From the NCBI RefSeq assembly GCF_051414135.1, contig NZ_JBLKOA010000003.1, positions 124,001-188,000 of the forward strand: a stretch of 64,000 nucleotides of DNA, in the 5' to 3' direction. A program made the position numbers and the translations under genes. The stretch is from Halovenus halobia. GTDB lineage: Archaea > Halobacteriota > Halobacteria > Halobacteriales > Haloarculaceae. The notes under the pieces are model-generated. The model was not told where the DNA came from. It saw nothing but the letters and a program-made list of their open reading frames with translations, and did no database searches. Of the stretch, positions 17,305-27,019 are shown piece by piece (positions within the stretch are counted from its first letter, which is position 1; every line of letters starts with the position of its first letter).

Positions 17305-18011
17305 CCGCCGAGGAAATCTTCTCTGACCTGCTGGTCGTTCAGCAGGGCGTCGCCGGTATCTTCGTGGCGGTTCTGTCCCTGTACAAGGACGTACCCGCGG
17401 TCACACCGGCGCAGCGCTTCTTTTGCGTTCTGTTCGACGATGAGCACCGCAGTCCCGTCGTCGTTGATGCCGTCGATCCGGTCGAACATGTCATCGACGA
17501 GGTCGGGCGCGAGACCAGCACTCGGTTCGTCGAGCAGGAGGATATCGGGGTCGAGCATCAACGCCCGACCCATCGCGACCATCTGCTGTTGGCCGCCGGA
17601 CATCGACCCAGCCGTCTGGCCCTTGCGCTCTTCGAGAATCGGAAACCGGTCGTACACCTCTCGAAGGCAGTCCTGTGGCACCTCATCGAGGATGTACGCC
17701 CCCATTTCGAGGTTTTCCTGAACAGTGAGTCCCCCGAAGACGTTCTCGTTCTGTGGGACGTAGTTGAGTCCCCGGGTGATGATTTCGTTGGGGTCGAGGT
17801 CGCTGATGTCCTCACCGTCGAAGACAATCTTGCCACCCATGTGGTCGGTCAGTCCAAACACCGACTTCATGACGGTCGATTTGCCCGCGCCGTTGGGACC
17901 GACAATGGCGACGTACTCGCCGTCGTCGACCTGCATATCGACGCCGTCGAGCACCTGCAGGTCGCCGTAGCCGGCGTCAAGGTCCTCGACTGAAAGCTGT
18001 GCGTCGCTCAT
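17301..18011 (-). CDS. livF: ABC transporter ATP-binding protein, LivF type
   Basis: A 236-aa cytoplasmic ATPase, the second of two nucleotide-binding subunits of the importer. It has Walker A GPNGAGKS, the signature MSGGQQQM, and Walker B DILLLDEPSAGLAPDLV, followed by IVEQNAKEALRRCDRGYVL. The VEQN...AL...RGYVL ending is characteristic of LivF rather than LivG. Its ATG overlaps the stop of livG by four bases (ATGA). It is the last gene of a four-gene operon and ends in a four-base convergent overlap with the binding-protein gene. Confidence 0.92.
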   Translation of the reverse strand: MSDAQLSVEDLDAGYGDLQVLDGVDMQVDDGEYVAIVGPNGAGKSTVMKSVFGLTDHMGGKIVFDGEDISDLDPNEIITRGLNYVPQNENVFGGLTVQENLEMGAYILDEVPQDCLREVYDRFPILEERKGQTAGSMSGGQQQMVAMGRALMLDPDILLLDEPSAGLAPDLVDDMFDRIDGINDDGTAVLIVEQNAKEALRRCDRGYVLVQGQNRHEDTGDALLNDQQVREDFLGG

Positions 18012-18841
18012 TGCTCGACTTCACCCCCGAGATAGGCCTCGATGACGCGCTCGTCCTGTGTAATCTCGTCGGAGCCACCCTCGGTGAGGACCTGCCCCTG
18101 GTGCATGACAATTATCGGGTCACAGTTGTGCATCACGACGTCCATATCGTGTTCGACGAGCAGGAACGTATGTCCGCGGTCAGAGAGTTCGTGAATCCGG
18201 TCGAGTAGTTTCTCTTCGAGTGTGGGATTCACGCCGGCCAGGGGTTCGTCGAGCAACACCATCTCGGGGTCAGCCATGAAGACGCGGGCCATCTCCAGCA
18301 GTTTCCGCTGGCCGCCCGAGAGTGTGCCGGCGTACTCCCGGGCAAGGTGGTCAATCTCGAAGAATTCGAGGGTTTCCCAGGCCTGTTCGCGGAGGTCCCG
18401 CTCTTGGTCGCTGACTCCGCTCCGGAATCCCGGCAACACCGACCGGGCCATCGACTCACCGAGTTGGTGCTGGGGCGCGAGCATGACGTTTTCTAGTACC
18501 GACATCTCGCTGAGTTCGCGGGCGATCTGGAACGTCCGCAACAGGCCGCGGTTCGCAATCTGTTCCGGCCGGAGTCCCGTGACGTCAGTGCCCTCGAAGC
18601 GAACTGCGCCGCCGTCGGCTTGCTGGGTCCCGGTGATACAGTTGAACGTGGTCGATTTGCCCGCGCCGTTTGGCCCAATCAGGCCGGTAATCGTCCCGCG
18701 CTCGACGGTGAAGGAAACGCCGTCAACGGCGACGACACCGCCGTAACTCTTCTGCAGCGCGTCGACTTCGAGAATCGCATCGTCCGGTCGCTCGTCGCTC
18801 GTCGTCTCGGTCTCACGGTCGGTCTGTTGTGCAGTTGCCAT
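18008..18841 (-). CDS. livG: ABC transporter ATP-binding protein, LivG type
   Basis: A 277-aa ATPase with an acidic N-terminal extension of about 20 residues. The core has Walker A GPNGAGKSTTFNCITG, the signature LSGGQRKLLEMARVF and Walker B MVLLDEPLAGVNPTLEEKL, then LLVEHDMDVVM. The GPNGAGKSTTFN and EHDMDVVM forms and the YLGGE near the C-terminus are typical of LivG. Start and stop are shared with the flanking operon genes (1-4 base overlaps), pointing to translational coupling and one complex with LivH, LivM and LivF. Confidence 0.92.
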   Translation of the reverse strand: MATAQQTDRETETTSDERPDDAILEVDALQKSYGGVVAVDGVSFTVERGTITGLIGPNGAGKSTTFNCITGTQQADGGAVRFEGTDVTGLRPEQIANRGLLRTFQIARELSEMSVLENVMLAPQHQLGESMARSVLPGFRSGVSDQERDLREQAWETLEFFEIDHLAREYAGTLSGGQRKLLEMARVFMADPEMVLLDEPLAGVNPTLEEKLLDRIHELSDRGHTFLLVEHDMDVVMHNCDPIIVMHQGQVLTEGGSDEITQDERVIEAYLGGEVEQ

Positions 18842-20094
18842 TAGCTGTCACCTCCACGCTGTTCGAGGTCGATACTCGACGCCGTCTCCTTACGTTTCCC
18901 GACGATACCCTCCGGCCGGTTCTTGATGAGATAGATGAGGAAGATGCCGAGCAGGATGATGCGAATCGAGGCGAGATTATCGATTGTGTAGGCGACCAGC
19001 GGGTCGAAGCCGCCGAAGGCGTCGAAAATCGTCTGCGGGTTCGCCTGCGGGTCGAGTTGCTGGCCGATAATCGTCTCGATGACCTCCGGCCCCTGTAGCA
19101 GGAACGTCCCGAAGACGAACCCACCGACGACACTGCCGAGATTCGAGCCAGAGCCGCCGACGATCAGCGCAACGAAGATGAAAAACGTCGTCTGTGACTG
19201 GAAATTACTCGGGCGTGCGCCGCCGCTTTCGAGGAACCAGAGAATTGCCGCAAAGCCCATCAACGCAGCACCAAGCGTGAAGGCTTTAATTTTGAATACC
19301 CGGGTGTCTTTGCCCAGCGAGCGGGCAACCATTTCGTCTTCACGGATTGCTTTGAGCACGCGACCGAACGGAGAGCTCCCGAGACGGGACAGCAGCGTGT
19401 AAAACAGTCCGACCATCACGACCAGAAAGAGGATATACAGTAATGCCTCGGCGGTCGAGTCGTCGATACCGAGGGGCGCGAGCACCGAGAAGTACAGCTC
19501 TCCGACGGCATTTGGCTCGGAAACGAGACTCCCGGGTTCTTCGTAGAGGAGGAATTTCAGCGGGTCCGGCGGAGCGTCGGGTCCTGTCGCGCCGCCGAAG
19601 CCAACATCGTAGCCGGCCAGTGTCGTCTCGGAGAACTGCCGTGAGGAGAGAATGCTGCGGACGATTTCGGCGAAGGCAAGCGTGACAATGGCGAGATAAT
19701 CCGCCCGAAGCCGCAACGCCGGCAGCGAGACAATCGCCCCGAACAGCGCCGTCACCGCAACAGCGACGACGATGGCAATCGGGTACGGAAGCCCGATCTG
19801 TGTGGTCAAAATAGCCATCGCGTAGACGCCAATCATCATGAACCCAGCAATGCCGATATTGAACAGGCCGGCATAGCCCCACTGGAGATTCAACGCGAGG
19901 ACGACGAGCGCGTAGACGAGTCCGAAGAAGAACACGCGCCGGACGGTGCCGACGGCGCCGTCAATACTGGGCGTCGAGGCGAGTGCGAGAAGCGTAAAGA
20001 CAACCGTCGTTATCCCGATAACGGTCCCGAGGAGCCGGCGGTCAGTTGCGGTGATCCACGTCCGAATACCTTCGGAGACGGAGTCCTCGCTCAT
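18841..20094 (-). CDS. livM: ABC transporter permease, LivM type
   Basis: A 417-aa permease with about ten membrane helices. Family marks include the long stretch NLQWGYAGLFNIGIAGFMMI, LRLRADYLAIVTLAFAEIV, and the cytoplasmic coupling loop SPFGRVLKAIREDEMVARSL with its EAA-type Gly. Both LivM-specific blocks (GY(A/T)GL.. and SRxGRA..AIRxDE) are present. It pairs with LivH to form the channel. The operon spacing is 1 base on one side and a 4-base overlap on the other. Confidence 0.92.
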   Translation of the reverse strand: MSEDSVSEGIRTWITATDRRLLGTVIGITTVVFTLLALASTPSIDGAVGTVRRVFFFGLVYALVVLALNLQWGYAGLFNIGIAGFMMIGVYAMAILTTQIGLPYPIAIVVAVAVTALFGAIVSLPALRLRADYLAIVTLAFAEIVRSILSSRQFSETTLAGYDVGFGGATGPDAPPDPLKFLLYEEPGSLVSEPNAVGELYFSVLAPLGIDDSTAEALLYILFLVVMVGLFYTLLSRLGSSPFGRVLKAIREDEMVARSLGKDTRVFKIKAFTLGAALMGFAAILWFLESGGARPSNFQSQTTFFIFVALIVGGSGSNLGSVVGGFVFGTFLLQGPEVIETIIGQQLDPQANPQTIFDAFGGFDPLVAYTIDNLASIRIILLGIFLIYLIKNRPEGIVGKRKETASSIDLEQRGGDS

Positions 20095-21200
20095 ACGGAG
20101 GTCACCCCACCGAAGATACCCTGTGGCCGAACCAGTAACACGGTAATCATGATGACGAACGAAGCGAGTGTGGTGAACTCAGCGGGAATCCAGATGACCG
20201 AAAGCTGGTTGACAATGCCGATGAGCAGGCCGCCAGCAATCGCGCCGTAGACCGAGCCAATCCCGCCGAGAATGACGCCAGCAAAAATGACGAGCAGCAG
20301 GTCCCAGCCAAGCGTCAGGTCGAGAAAGCCCTGTTCGAGCGCCAGCAGGTAGCCGGCCGCGCCGGTCAGGGCCCCGCCGATCAGCCACGTGTAGAAGACG
20401 ACTCGCTCAGTCGGGATACCAGTCACCTGCGCGAGCGCTTCGTTGTCGGCCATTGCTCGCATCGCGGTGCCGAGTTTCGTGTACTGCAACAGGACGTGGA
20501 CGGCGACCATCAGCGCCGCCGCGCCGACGAACAACGTTGCCTCGTGAGCGTTAATCGAGACAGACCCACTGATGAGCGGTATCGATACCGACGGGACGGA
20601 AGCGGCACTGACAATCGGCGGCGTCGTCGGCTGGTAGATGAGCCGGATGAACTGGCGCAACGCGAGCGCGACGCCGACGCTGGCAATCAACAGCGCGATT
20701 CCGCTCTGCTCGCGCATCGACCGGAAGATGGTTCGGTCAATTGCCAGCGCGAGTCCGGCCGAAAAGCCCGCGGCGACGACGAGACCGAGCAAAATTGCAA
20801 CCGGTTCGGTCGAGATAGCAATTCCGAGGTCACTCGTCACGCTCGCGGGTTCGCCGACGAGTATCAGTATTTCCAGCGCGTACTGACCGAGTCCGACGAT
20901 GACGAATGTACTACTCCAGCCAGCGAAGGCACCGGCGGTGATCAGGTCACCGTGGGCGAAGTTCGCAAACTGGAGAATGCTGTAGGTCATTGCGAGGCCG
21001 ATTCCTGCGAGGCCGATGGCCATGCCGAAGACGATACCCTCCCAGAGGAAGATTCCGAGGCGGTGCGGGGGTGTACTCCCGATCAAAAGCCGCCGGAGCA
21101 AGTCAAGCGAAAAGAGCAGACAGACGACCCCAAACAGCACGAGGGGAAGTCGCTCCCGAACGGCCGCGATTGAGAGGCTACCGGTTCTACCCGTGGACAT
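20091..21200 (-). CDS. livH: ABC transporter permease, LivH type
   Basis: A 369-aa permease and the first gene of the operon. It has about nine helices, the LivH block MTYSILQFANFAHGDLITAG near residue 70, the coupling loop TKLGTAMRAMADNEALAQVT and GWDLLLVIFAGVILGGIGSV near the C-terminus. The N-terminal 60 residues form an extra hydrophobic extension compared with bacterial LivH. The start at 21200 (MSTGRTGSLSI) is the first ATG after the intergenic promoter region shared with the divergent leuS gene. Confidence 0.9.
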   Translation of the reverse strand: MSTGRTGSLSIAAVRERLPLVLFGVVCLLFSLDLLRRLLIGSTPPHRLGIFLWEGIVFGMAIGLAGIGLAMTYSILQFANFAHGDLITAGAFAGWSSTFVIVGLGQYALEILILVGEPASVTSDLGIAISTEPVAILLGLVVAAGFSAGLALAIDRTIFRSMREQSGIALLIASVGVALALRQFIRLIYQPTTPPIVSAASVPSVSIPLISGSVSINAHEATLFVGAAALMVAVHVLLQYTKLGTAMRAMADNEALAQVTGIPTERVVFYTWLIGGALTGAAGYLLALEQGFLDLTLGWDLLLVIFAGVILGGIGSVYGAIAGGLLIGIVNQLSVIWIPAEFTTLASFVIMITVLLVRPQGIFGGVTSV

Positions 21201-21455
21201 GTCTCCTGCTACTCGATGAAGGAGCTAAAGAGTTGGCGATACCGACCGCGACATAGCCGAACAGGCACATGTTCGCCTGTCACGAATTTAGCCCGTACGA
21301 CACGAGAGCGCCGATGTCCGAGCGGCGCGTTTCCAGAAGTGTGGTCCCGTGGGTGGCGGTGGAGACCCGTTCGTGCAGTACGGTTCGTGGGTCGAGTTCG
21401 AGCAGTCATGGGCGAACAATCATATGCCCGCCGCTCGCATCTCCGACAACAAGCG

Positions 21456-24086
21456 ATGTCGAGACGCAGTTACAACAGCGCGCAGGTCCAGGAGTACTGG
21501 CAACACGCGTGGGACCGCGAGGATGTCTACGAACTCCCAGAGACAGCAGACCCGACCTACGTACTCGGAATGTTTCCCTACACGTCGGGGACGCTGCACA
21601 TGGGCCACGTTCGCAACTACGCAATTACCGACGCTTACGCCCGATACCGGCGAATGTGTGGCGACGACGTACTCCACCCGATGGGGTGGGACGCCTTCGG
21701 CTTGCCCGCCGAAAACGCCGCCCACGAGCGCTACACTGACCCTGAATCGTGGACGGACGCCTGTATCGACCAGATGCGCGAGGAGATGGAGACGCTCGGA
21801 TTCGGCTACGACTGGTCGCGAGAGATTACGACCTGTGACCCGTCGTACTACCGCTGGAACCAGTACTTCTTCCGGAAATTCCACGAGGCCGGACTGGTCG
21901 ACTACAAGGCCGCCGACGTGAACTGGTGTCCGGACTGTGAGACAGTGCTGGCCGACGCACAGGTTGTCGAGCACGAACACGAGGATGTCTGCTGGCGCTG
22001 TGACACGCCGGTCGGGCGGCGCGAACTCGACCAGTGGTTCCTCTCGATTACGGACTACGCCGAGGAACTACTCGATGGCCTCGACGAGTTGGAGGGGTGG
22101 CCAGAGAGCGTCAGCGAGATTCAGCGCAACTGGATTGGTAGACAAGAAGGCGCGACGATTACCTTCGATATTGCCGGCCCAGCAGTCGACACCGTCGATG
22201 CATTCACAACCCGCCTCGACACGGTCTGTGGCGCGACGTATCTCGCCGTCTCGCCGGGCCACGAACTCGCCCGAGAGCTGGCCGAGGACGACGAAGCACT
22301 CGCCGAGTATATCGACGCTGCGCGGACCGACGACGTGGCCGAACTCTCTGGAGTTAAGACGGACGCGACTGCAACCAACCCCGTCACCGGCGAGGACGTA
22401 CCGGTCTATGTCGGGGCGTACGTCCTGGAGGATGTCGGCACCGGCGCGGTGATGGGCGTCCCAGCGCACAACGAGCGTGACCACGCCTTCGCGACCGAAC
22501 ACGACCTGCCTATCGAGCAGGTCATCGAACCCGTCGACGGGCAGGCAGTCGATGTCGAGTCGGGCCCGTTCACCGGACAGGGGATGCTCACCGACAGCGG
22601 CGAGTACAACGGCCTCGCAAGCGTCGCCGCCCGCGAGCGAATTCTCGCCGACACCGACGCCGTCGCCGAGGACGTCACCTACCGACTCCGTGACTGGCTC
22701 ATCTCCCGGCAGCGGTACTGGGGGACGCCAATTCCTGTCGTCCACTGTGAGGACTGTGGCCCGGTGCTCGTTCCAGAAGACGACCTCCCGGTCGAACTCC
22801 CAGAGTTCGTCCAAAGCCGTGGGAACCCACTCGAAGAGTCGCCGGAGTTTGTCGAGACGACCTGTCCGGAGTGTGGCGAGCCTGCAGAGCGAGAGACGGA
22901 CACGATGGACACCTTCGTCGATTCCTCGTGGTACTTCCTGCGGTATCTCTCGCCGAACCTCGACGATGCGCCGTTCGACAGCGACGTGGCCGACCAGAGC
23001 CTCCCGGTGGATGTCTACGTCGGCGGCGAGGAACACGCCGTGTTGCACCTGCTGTACATTCGATTCTTCACCCGCGCACTCGCAGACATCGGGTTGCTAG
23101 ACGAGCGCGAACCGGTCGAGCGCCTCATCAATCAGGGGACGGTGTTGCACAGCGGCGAGAAGATGTCGAAGACGAAAGACAACGTCGTCAGTCCTCACGA
23201 GTACGGCGCGGAGACGACGCGACTCTTCGTGCTCTCGGCGGCCCACCCCGAGCAGGATTTCGAGTGGACTGCCCGTGACGTGAGCAGTTCCTACGACCTC
23301 CAGCAACAGCTGTACGGAATGGTCGCCGACTTCAACGAACGGGCCGAAGTGAGAGACGACCGACGGCCACACGACGAGTACGTGGCCCGCGAGATCGACC
23401 GGACGGTCAGTGCCGTCTCCGAGCACTACGACCGGTTCCGGTTCCACCGAGCAGTCAACGAGATTCGAACCCTCGCCGCCCTGCTGGGCCAGTACCGCGA
23501 GTTCGACACGCCACAGGAGGCGGTGTATCGCCGCGGGTTGCGCGTGCTCTCCCGTCTCATTGCGCCCATTGCCCCGTATCTCGGCGAGGAGATGTGGAAC
23601 ATGCTCCGGGGCGACGGCCTCGTCGCGGCGGCGGAGTGGCCCGAACCAGATTCGGCAGTCGAGCAGGGCGATGTCGAGCGCCGGATTGTCGAGCAACTCC
23701 GTGACGACGTGCGTGACATCGTCGACGTGGCCTCGATTGCGAACCCACAGGAAATCGATGTCGTGCTGGCTCCGGAGTGGAAATACACCGCCCACGACAT
23801 CGCTCGTGAGGCCGACAAGACTGATGCCCTCGTCGGCAAGATTATGGAGCAAGAGTCGATGCAGTCGGTCGGGACGGCGGCACAGGAGTACGCCGCCGAG
23901 TTACAGGGCCGCCAGCAGGAACTGCGGCCGACGCTGTCGCCGGCAGCAGAACTCGAACTTCTGGAGCGGGCGTCGTGGCTGCTCGAAGACGAGTTCGAGA
24001 CGACAGTGCAGGTTCGTCGGGCCGACCCAGATGGGGAGTTTGCCGGGAAGGCAAAGCCGGGCAAGCCAGCGATTCATATCGAGTAA
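21456..24086 (+). CDS. leuS: Leucyl-tRNA synthetase (bacterial type)
   Basis: An 876-aa class I synthetase that charges tRNA-Leu. The start at 21456 (MSRRSYNSAQVQEYWQHAW) is where family members begin; the open frame runs on upstream for 80 codons in arginine-rich, unrelated sequence. Motifs are the HIGH equivalent HMGH (YTSGTLHMGHVRNY), zinc-binding CPDC...CWRC, the editing domain (about 220-400, including GVPAHNERDHAFA), a second Cys cluster HCEDCGP...CPECGEP, and KMSKTKDN. The overall domain order is bacterial LeuRS, which haloarchaea are known to have instead of the archaeal form. It is an ancient transfer, and its base composition matches the neighbours. Confidence 0.95.
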   Translation: MSRRSYNSAQVQEYWQHAWDREDVYELPETADPTYVLGMFPYTSGTLHMGHVRNYAITDAYARYRRMCGDDVLHPMGWDAFGLPAENAAHERYTDPESWTDACIDQMREEMETLGFGYDWSREITTCDPSYYRWNQYFFRKFHEAGLVDYKAADVNWCPDCETVLADAQVVEHEHEDVCWRCDTPVGRRELDQWFLSITDYAEELLDGLDELEGWPESVSEIQRNWIGRQEGATITFDIAGPAVDTVDAFTTRLDTVCGATYLAVSPGHELARELAEDDEALAEYIDAARTDDVAELSGVKTDATATNPVTGEDVPVYVGAYVLEDVGTGAVMGVPAHNERDHAFATEHDLPIEQVIEPVDGQAVDVESGPFTGQGMLTDSGEYNGLASVAARERILADTDAVAEDVTYRLRDWLISRQRYWGTPIPVVHCEDCGPVLVPEDDLPVELPEFVQSRGNPLEESPEFVETTCPECGEPAERETDTMDTFVDSSWYFLRYLSPNLDDAPFDSDVADQSLPVDVYVGGEEHAVLHLLYIRFFTRALADIGLLDEREPVERLINQGTVLHSGEKMSKTKDNVVSPHEYGAETTRLFVLSAAHPEQDFEWTARDVSSSYDLQQQLYGMVADFNERAEVRDDRRPHDEYVAREIDRTVSAVSEHYDRFRFHRAVNEIRTLAALLGQYREFDTPQEAVYRRGLRVLSRLIAPIAPYLGEEMWNMLRGDGLVAAAEWPEPDSAVEQGDVERRIVEQLRDDVRDIVDVASIANPQEIDVVLAPEWKYTAHDIAREADKTDALVGKIMEQESMQSVGTAAQEYAAELQGRQQELRPTLSPAAELELLERASWLLEDEFETTVQVRRADPDGEFAGKAKPGKPAIHIE

Positions 24087-24140
24087 CGCAGACAGAGATT
24101 CTTCAGAAAAGTCACTGCCGCCGAAAGCGTAAATTCGGCG

Positions 24141-25283
24141 TTAGTCGAGCAGTTGGTCGGCGATGGTGTTACGCAGCACTTCGCTGGTTCCTTCGTAAAT
24201 CTCGTTGATTTTCGCGTCACGGAGGAACCGCTCGGCAGGGAAGTCTTTCACGTAGCCGTAGCCGCCGTGGATCTGGATACCTTCGTTGGCAACTTCACGG
24301 GAAACCTCGGACGCGTACAGTTTCGCCTGCGCGGCCTCCTTGCGGTACTCGTCGCCGTTCATCTTCAGGTCGGCCGCGCGGTGCATCAGCATCCGGGCCG
24401 CCGAAATCTTCGTATCCATGTCGGCGAGTTTGTGCTGGATGGCCTGGAAGTCGCTGATTGGCTGGTCGAACTGTTCGCGGTCCTGTGAGTAGGCGAGTGC
24501 CTCATCCAGCGCAGCCTGTGCAATACCGACCGAGCGGGCAGCGATGGTGATTCGGCCGCCGTTGAGCGTCTTCAGCGCCTGAATCATTCCCTCGCCTTCG
24601 CCGCCGATACGGCGGGATTCCGGGATGCGCAGGTCGTCGAATCGCAGTTCGGCAGTCGGACAGCCCTTGTCGCCGAGTTTGTCCTCTGTGCCTTCGACGA
24701 TGAATCCGTCGTCCTCCTCGGGGCGGAGGATGAACGAGGAGATACCCTTCGCGCCGGCGTCTTCGTCAGTCTTGGCGAAGACAACGACAGTGTCGGCGAC
24801 GGAACCGTTAGAAATCCAGAGTTTGCCACCATTGATGACGTACTCGTCGCCGTCCGCTGTGGCGGTGGTATCCATCGCCGGGGCGTCACTGCCTGCGCCT
24901 GCTTCCGACAGTCCGAAGGCACCGATTTCTTGGCCCTCTGCCAGCGGCGTGAGGTACTCCTCTTTCTGTTCCTCACTGCCGAAGTCGTAGATCATGTTGC
25001 AGGCGAGCGAGATGTGGGCTGCAACGATGGTTCCGACACCGCCACTGCCTCGGGAGATTTCCTCGAGTGCGGTCGCGTAGGAGTGATAATCCAGTCCTGC
25101 TCCGCCGTACTCTTCAGGAATCGGCATGCCCATCAGGCCGAGGCTCGCCATCTCGTCGACCAGTTCCCACGGGAACTCGTCTTCCTTGTCGATTTCGGCG
25201 GACTGCGGTTTGATCTCCTCATCGACGAAGTCGGAGACCATGTCCTTGATCTGTTGGTGTTCAGTGGAACGCGTGAAATCCAT
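24141..25283 (-). CDS. Acyl-CoA dehydrogenase
   Basis: A 380-aa FAD enzyme that introduces the alpha,beta double bond in acyl-CoA. Visible motifs are FGLSEAGAGSDAPAM (FAD/substrate signature 1), NGGKLWISNGSVADTVVVFA, SVGIAQAALDEALAYSQDRE and QFDQPISDFQAIQHKLADM (signature 2). IYEGTSEVLRNTIADQLL carries the usual catalytic Glu region at the C-terminus. The length is standard for short/medium-chain members. It lies in a region with an acyl-CoA ligase and a thioesterase, but each has its own transcription unit, so a shared pathway for fatty or branched acids is an inference. Confidence 0.93.
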   Translation of the reverse strand: MDFTRSTEHQQIKDMVSDFVDEEIKPQSAEIDKEDEFPWELVDEMASLGLMGMPIPEEYGGAGLDYHSYATALEEISRGSGGVGTIVAAHISLACNMIYDFGSEEQKEEYLTPLAEGQEIGAFGLSEAGAGSDAPAMDTTATADGDEYVINGGKLWISNGSVADTVVVFAKTDEDAGAKGISSFILRPEEDDGFIVEGTEDKLGDKGCPTAELRFDDLRIPESRRIGGEGEGMIQALKTLNGGRITIAARSVGIAQAALDEALAYSQDREQFDQPISDFQAIQHKLADMDTKISAARMLMHRAADLKMNGDEYRKEAAQAKLYASEVSREVANEGIQIHGGYGYVKDFPAERFLRDAKINEIYEGTSEVLRNTIADQLLD

Positions 25284-25335
25284 ACCTACGAATACACCTG
25301 CGCAAATAATAAATCCACGATTGTGGGCACCACCG

Positions 25336-26937
25336 TCAGGAGCAGTCTGGAACGGTGAACTGGACAGTCGTCCCGTCGGTCGTCTCGATAGTCAGTTCAC
25401 CACCGATAGTCGTGACCGCCCACTTCAGTTGCCAGAGTCCGAGTCCGGTGCCGTGTTGGAGCGGCGTCTCGATGCCAGAGTCGAGTGAGCGGAGTTCGAG
25501 CTCGGGAATCCCGCTGCCGTCGTCGGAAATAACGACTGTGTAGCCGACCTCGTGGCGCTCGGCAGCGATATCGACGGCGGAGTCTGCGTACGAGAAGGCA
25601 TTCTCGACGGCACTGTCGAGCGCGGCCTCCAGTGCCTCCCGGTTCGTGGTAACCACCGCGTCTGCTGGGCAGTCGAGGCTAACAGTCACGTCAGGATACT
25701 CGCCAGTGACGGCATCGCGCGCCCGAATCATTGCTTCCGTGAGGTCGACTTCGGCCGTCGATGACGCGGAGAGAAAGCGGTCGATACGGCGGGCTTCGTT
25801 GCCGAGACGGTCGAGTTCGTCGGCAGTGTCGGTAATCATCGCGGGGTGTTCCTCGCCGTCGAGCACTTCCGCGTGGCTTTTGATGACGTCGAGTTTGTTA
25901 CGGAGGTTGTGTCTGAGCACGCGGTTGAGCACTGCGAGGCGCTGTTCGCGTAGTTGACGCTCGGTGACGTCCCGGAGACTGAGCACCGCGCCAAGCGGGT
26001 CGTCGCCGAGCGTCGACACCTGCGGATCGTACTGGCGTTCGCCGGCAACGGTGTCAACTGTGACTGTCTCGCGGTCCCGAAGTGTCGTCGTATCGGCACC
26101 CAAAAGTTCCCTTGCAGGCGTAGCGAGCATCGTGTCTCGCGTCGTCGGAAGTGTCTCGACGGCTGCCGAGTTACACTCGACAATCAGCCCGTCCGCGTCG
26201 ACGATGAAGACCAGGTCGTCTGTCTGTCTCGCAATCGCGCGTCGGCCAATCCGCTCGACAGCAGGCGGTCGGTTCAGGGCCGACCCGCGGACGACGGCAG
26301 CCCACAGCGCCGCTGTGCCAGCAACGAGTGCAAAAGCGTAGACGAGCGGTGCGAGGATGAGCGCACTCTGTTGCAGATTTCCCGTCGAGTTCAGTGCGAG
26401 GACAACCAACACTGGCGTCGCGGTCAGTCCAAGTCCGTCCCAGACCGAGAGGTGGACGTACGACCGAGTGGCTTGCAACACGAGGAGCGCACCGAACACA
26501 GCGATTGAGAGCCCGTAGATGAACACGACCGAGGAGAGTGCGTTGAGCACGCCGGAGGGTGAGCCGCCGGCGTTCAGCCAGGCAAAGTTCGCAAACGGAA
26601 TCACGAACGGAAGCCACAAGCTAGCGACAACGCGGCGAGTCGGGTCGGTGTACCGGCCAGTGTACGCGAGTGCGAAGAGAAACCATGGGACGACCGACAC
26701 GGCCCAGAAGAAGAAGCCAATCTGTGCCCAGAGAGGCTGGACGAGTGGCTCCGGGTCGCGGGCAACGAGGCCGACGACACCCGTAGCGGCAACACCAGCG
26801 CCGAATACGACCGCGAAGGCTCGAAGCGCCGTGACACCGAGGCCGTCGGTCGTTCGGAGAGCCCAGCTGAGGCCGACGAGAGAGAGCCCAACGCCGATAA
26901 CCACGAGGAACAGGATATCTGCGGCTGCGACCATCAT
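25336..26937 (-). CDS. Sensor histidine kinase with N-terminal 7TM module and PAS domain
   Basis: 533 aa. Residues about 1-220 form seven hydrophobic helices resembling the histidine-kinase N-terminal 7TM region. A PAS domain follows (DDLVFIVDADGLIVECNSAA, about 240-330), then the phospho-acceptor motif VLRHNLRNKLDVIKSHAEVL (His in the HNLRN box), and a HATPase domain with DSAVENAFSYADS (N box), ISDDGSGIPELE and QHGTGLGLWQLKWAV (G boxes). The HNLRN form is the usual haloarchaeal variant. No response regulator is adjacent. A second kinase of the same plan lies at 42380. The signal sensed is unknown. Confidence 0.9.
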   Translation of the reverse strand: MMVAAADILFLVVIGVGLSLVGLSWALRTTDGLGVTALRAFAVVFGAGVAATGVVGLVARDPEPLVQPLWAQIGFFFWAVSVVPWFLFALAYTGRYTDPTRRVVASLWLPFVIPFANFAWLNAGGSPSGVLNALSSVVFIYGLSIAVFGALLVLQATRSYVHLSVWDGLGLTATPVLVVLALNSTGNLQQSALILAPLVYAFALVAGTAALWAAVVRGSALNRPPAVERIGRRAIARQTDDLVFIVDADGLIVECNSAAVETLPTTRDTMLATPARELLGADTTTLRDRETVTVDTVAGERQYDPQVSTLGDDPLGAVLSLRDVTERQLREQRLAVLNRVLRHNLRNKLDVIKSHAEVLDGEEHPAMITDTADELDRLGNEARRIDRFLSASSTAEVDLTEAMIRARDAVTGEYPDVTVSLDCPADAVVTTNREALEAALDSAVENAFSYADSAVDIAAERHEVGYTVVISDDGSGIPELELRSLDSGIETPLQHGTGLGLWQLKWAVTTIGGELTIETTDGTTVQFTVPDCS

Positions 26938-27019
26938 TCACTGCTTACGCCAGGGCACACAAAAACCCGCACGCCTCCGAGGCCGGAGAGCTAAGTGGCT
27001 CGCAACCACCAGCCAAGGT

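Noticed and set aside
21216..21455. Long N-terminal extension of leuS
   Set aside because: The 80 upstream codons are Arg-rich and unlike LeuRS; the family start is at 21456.
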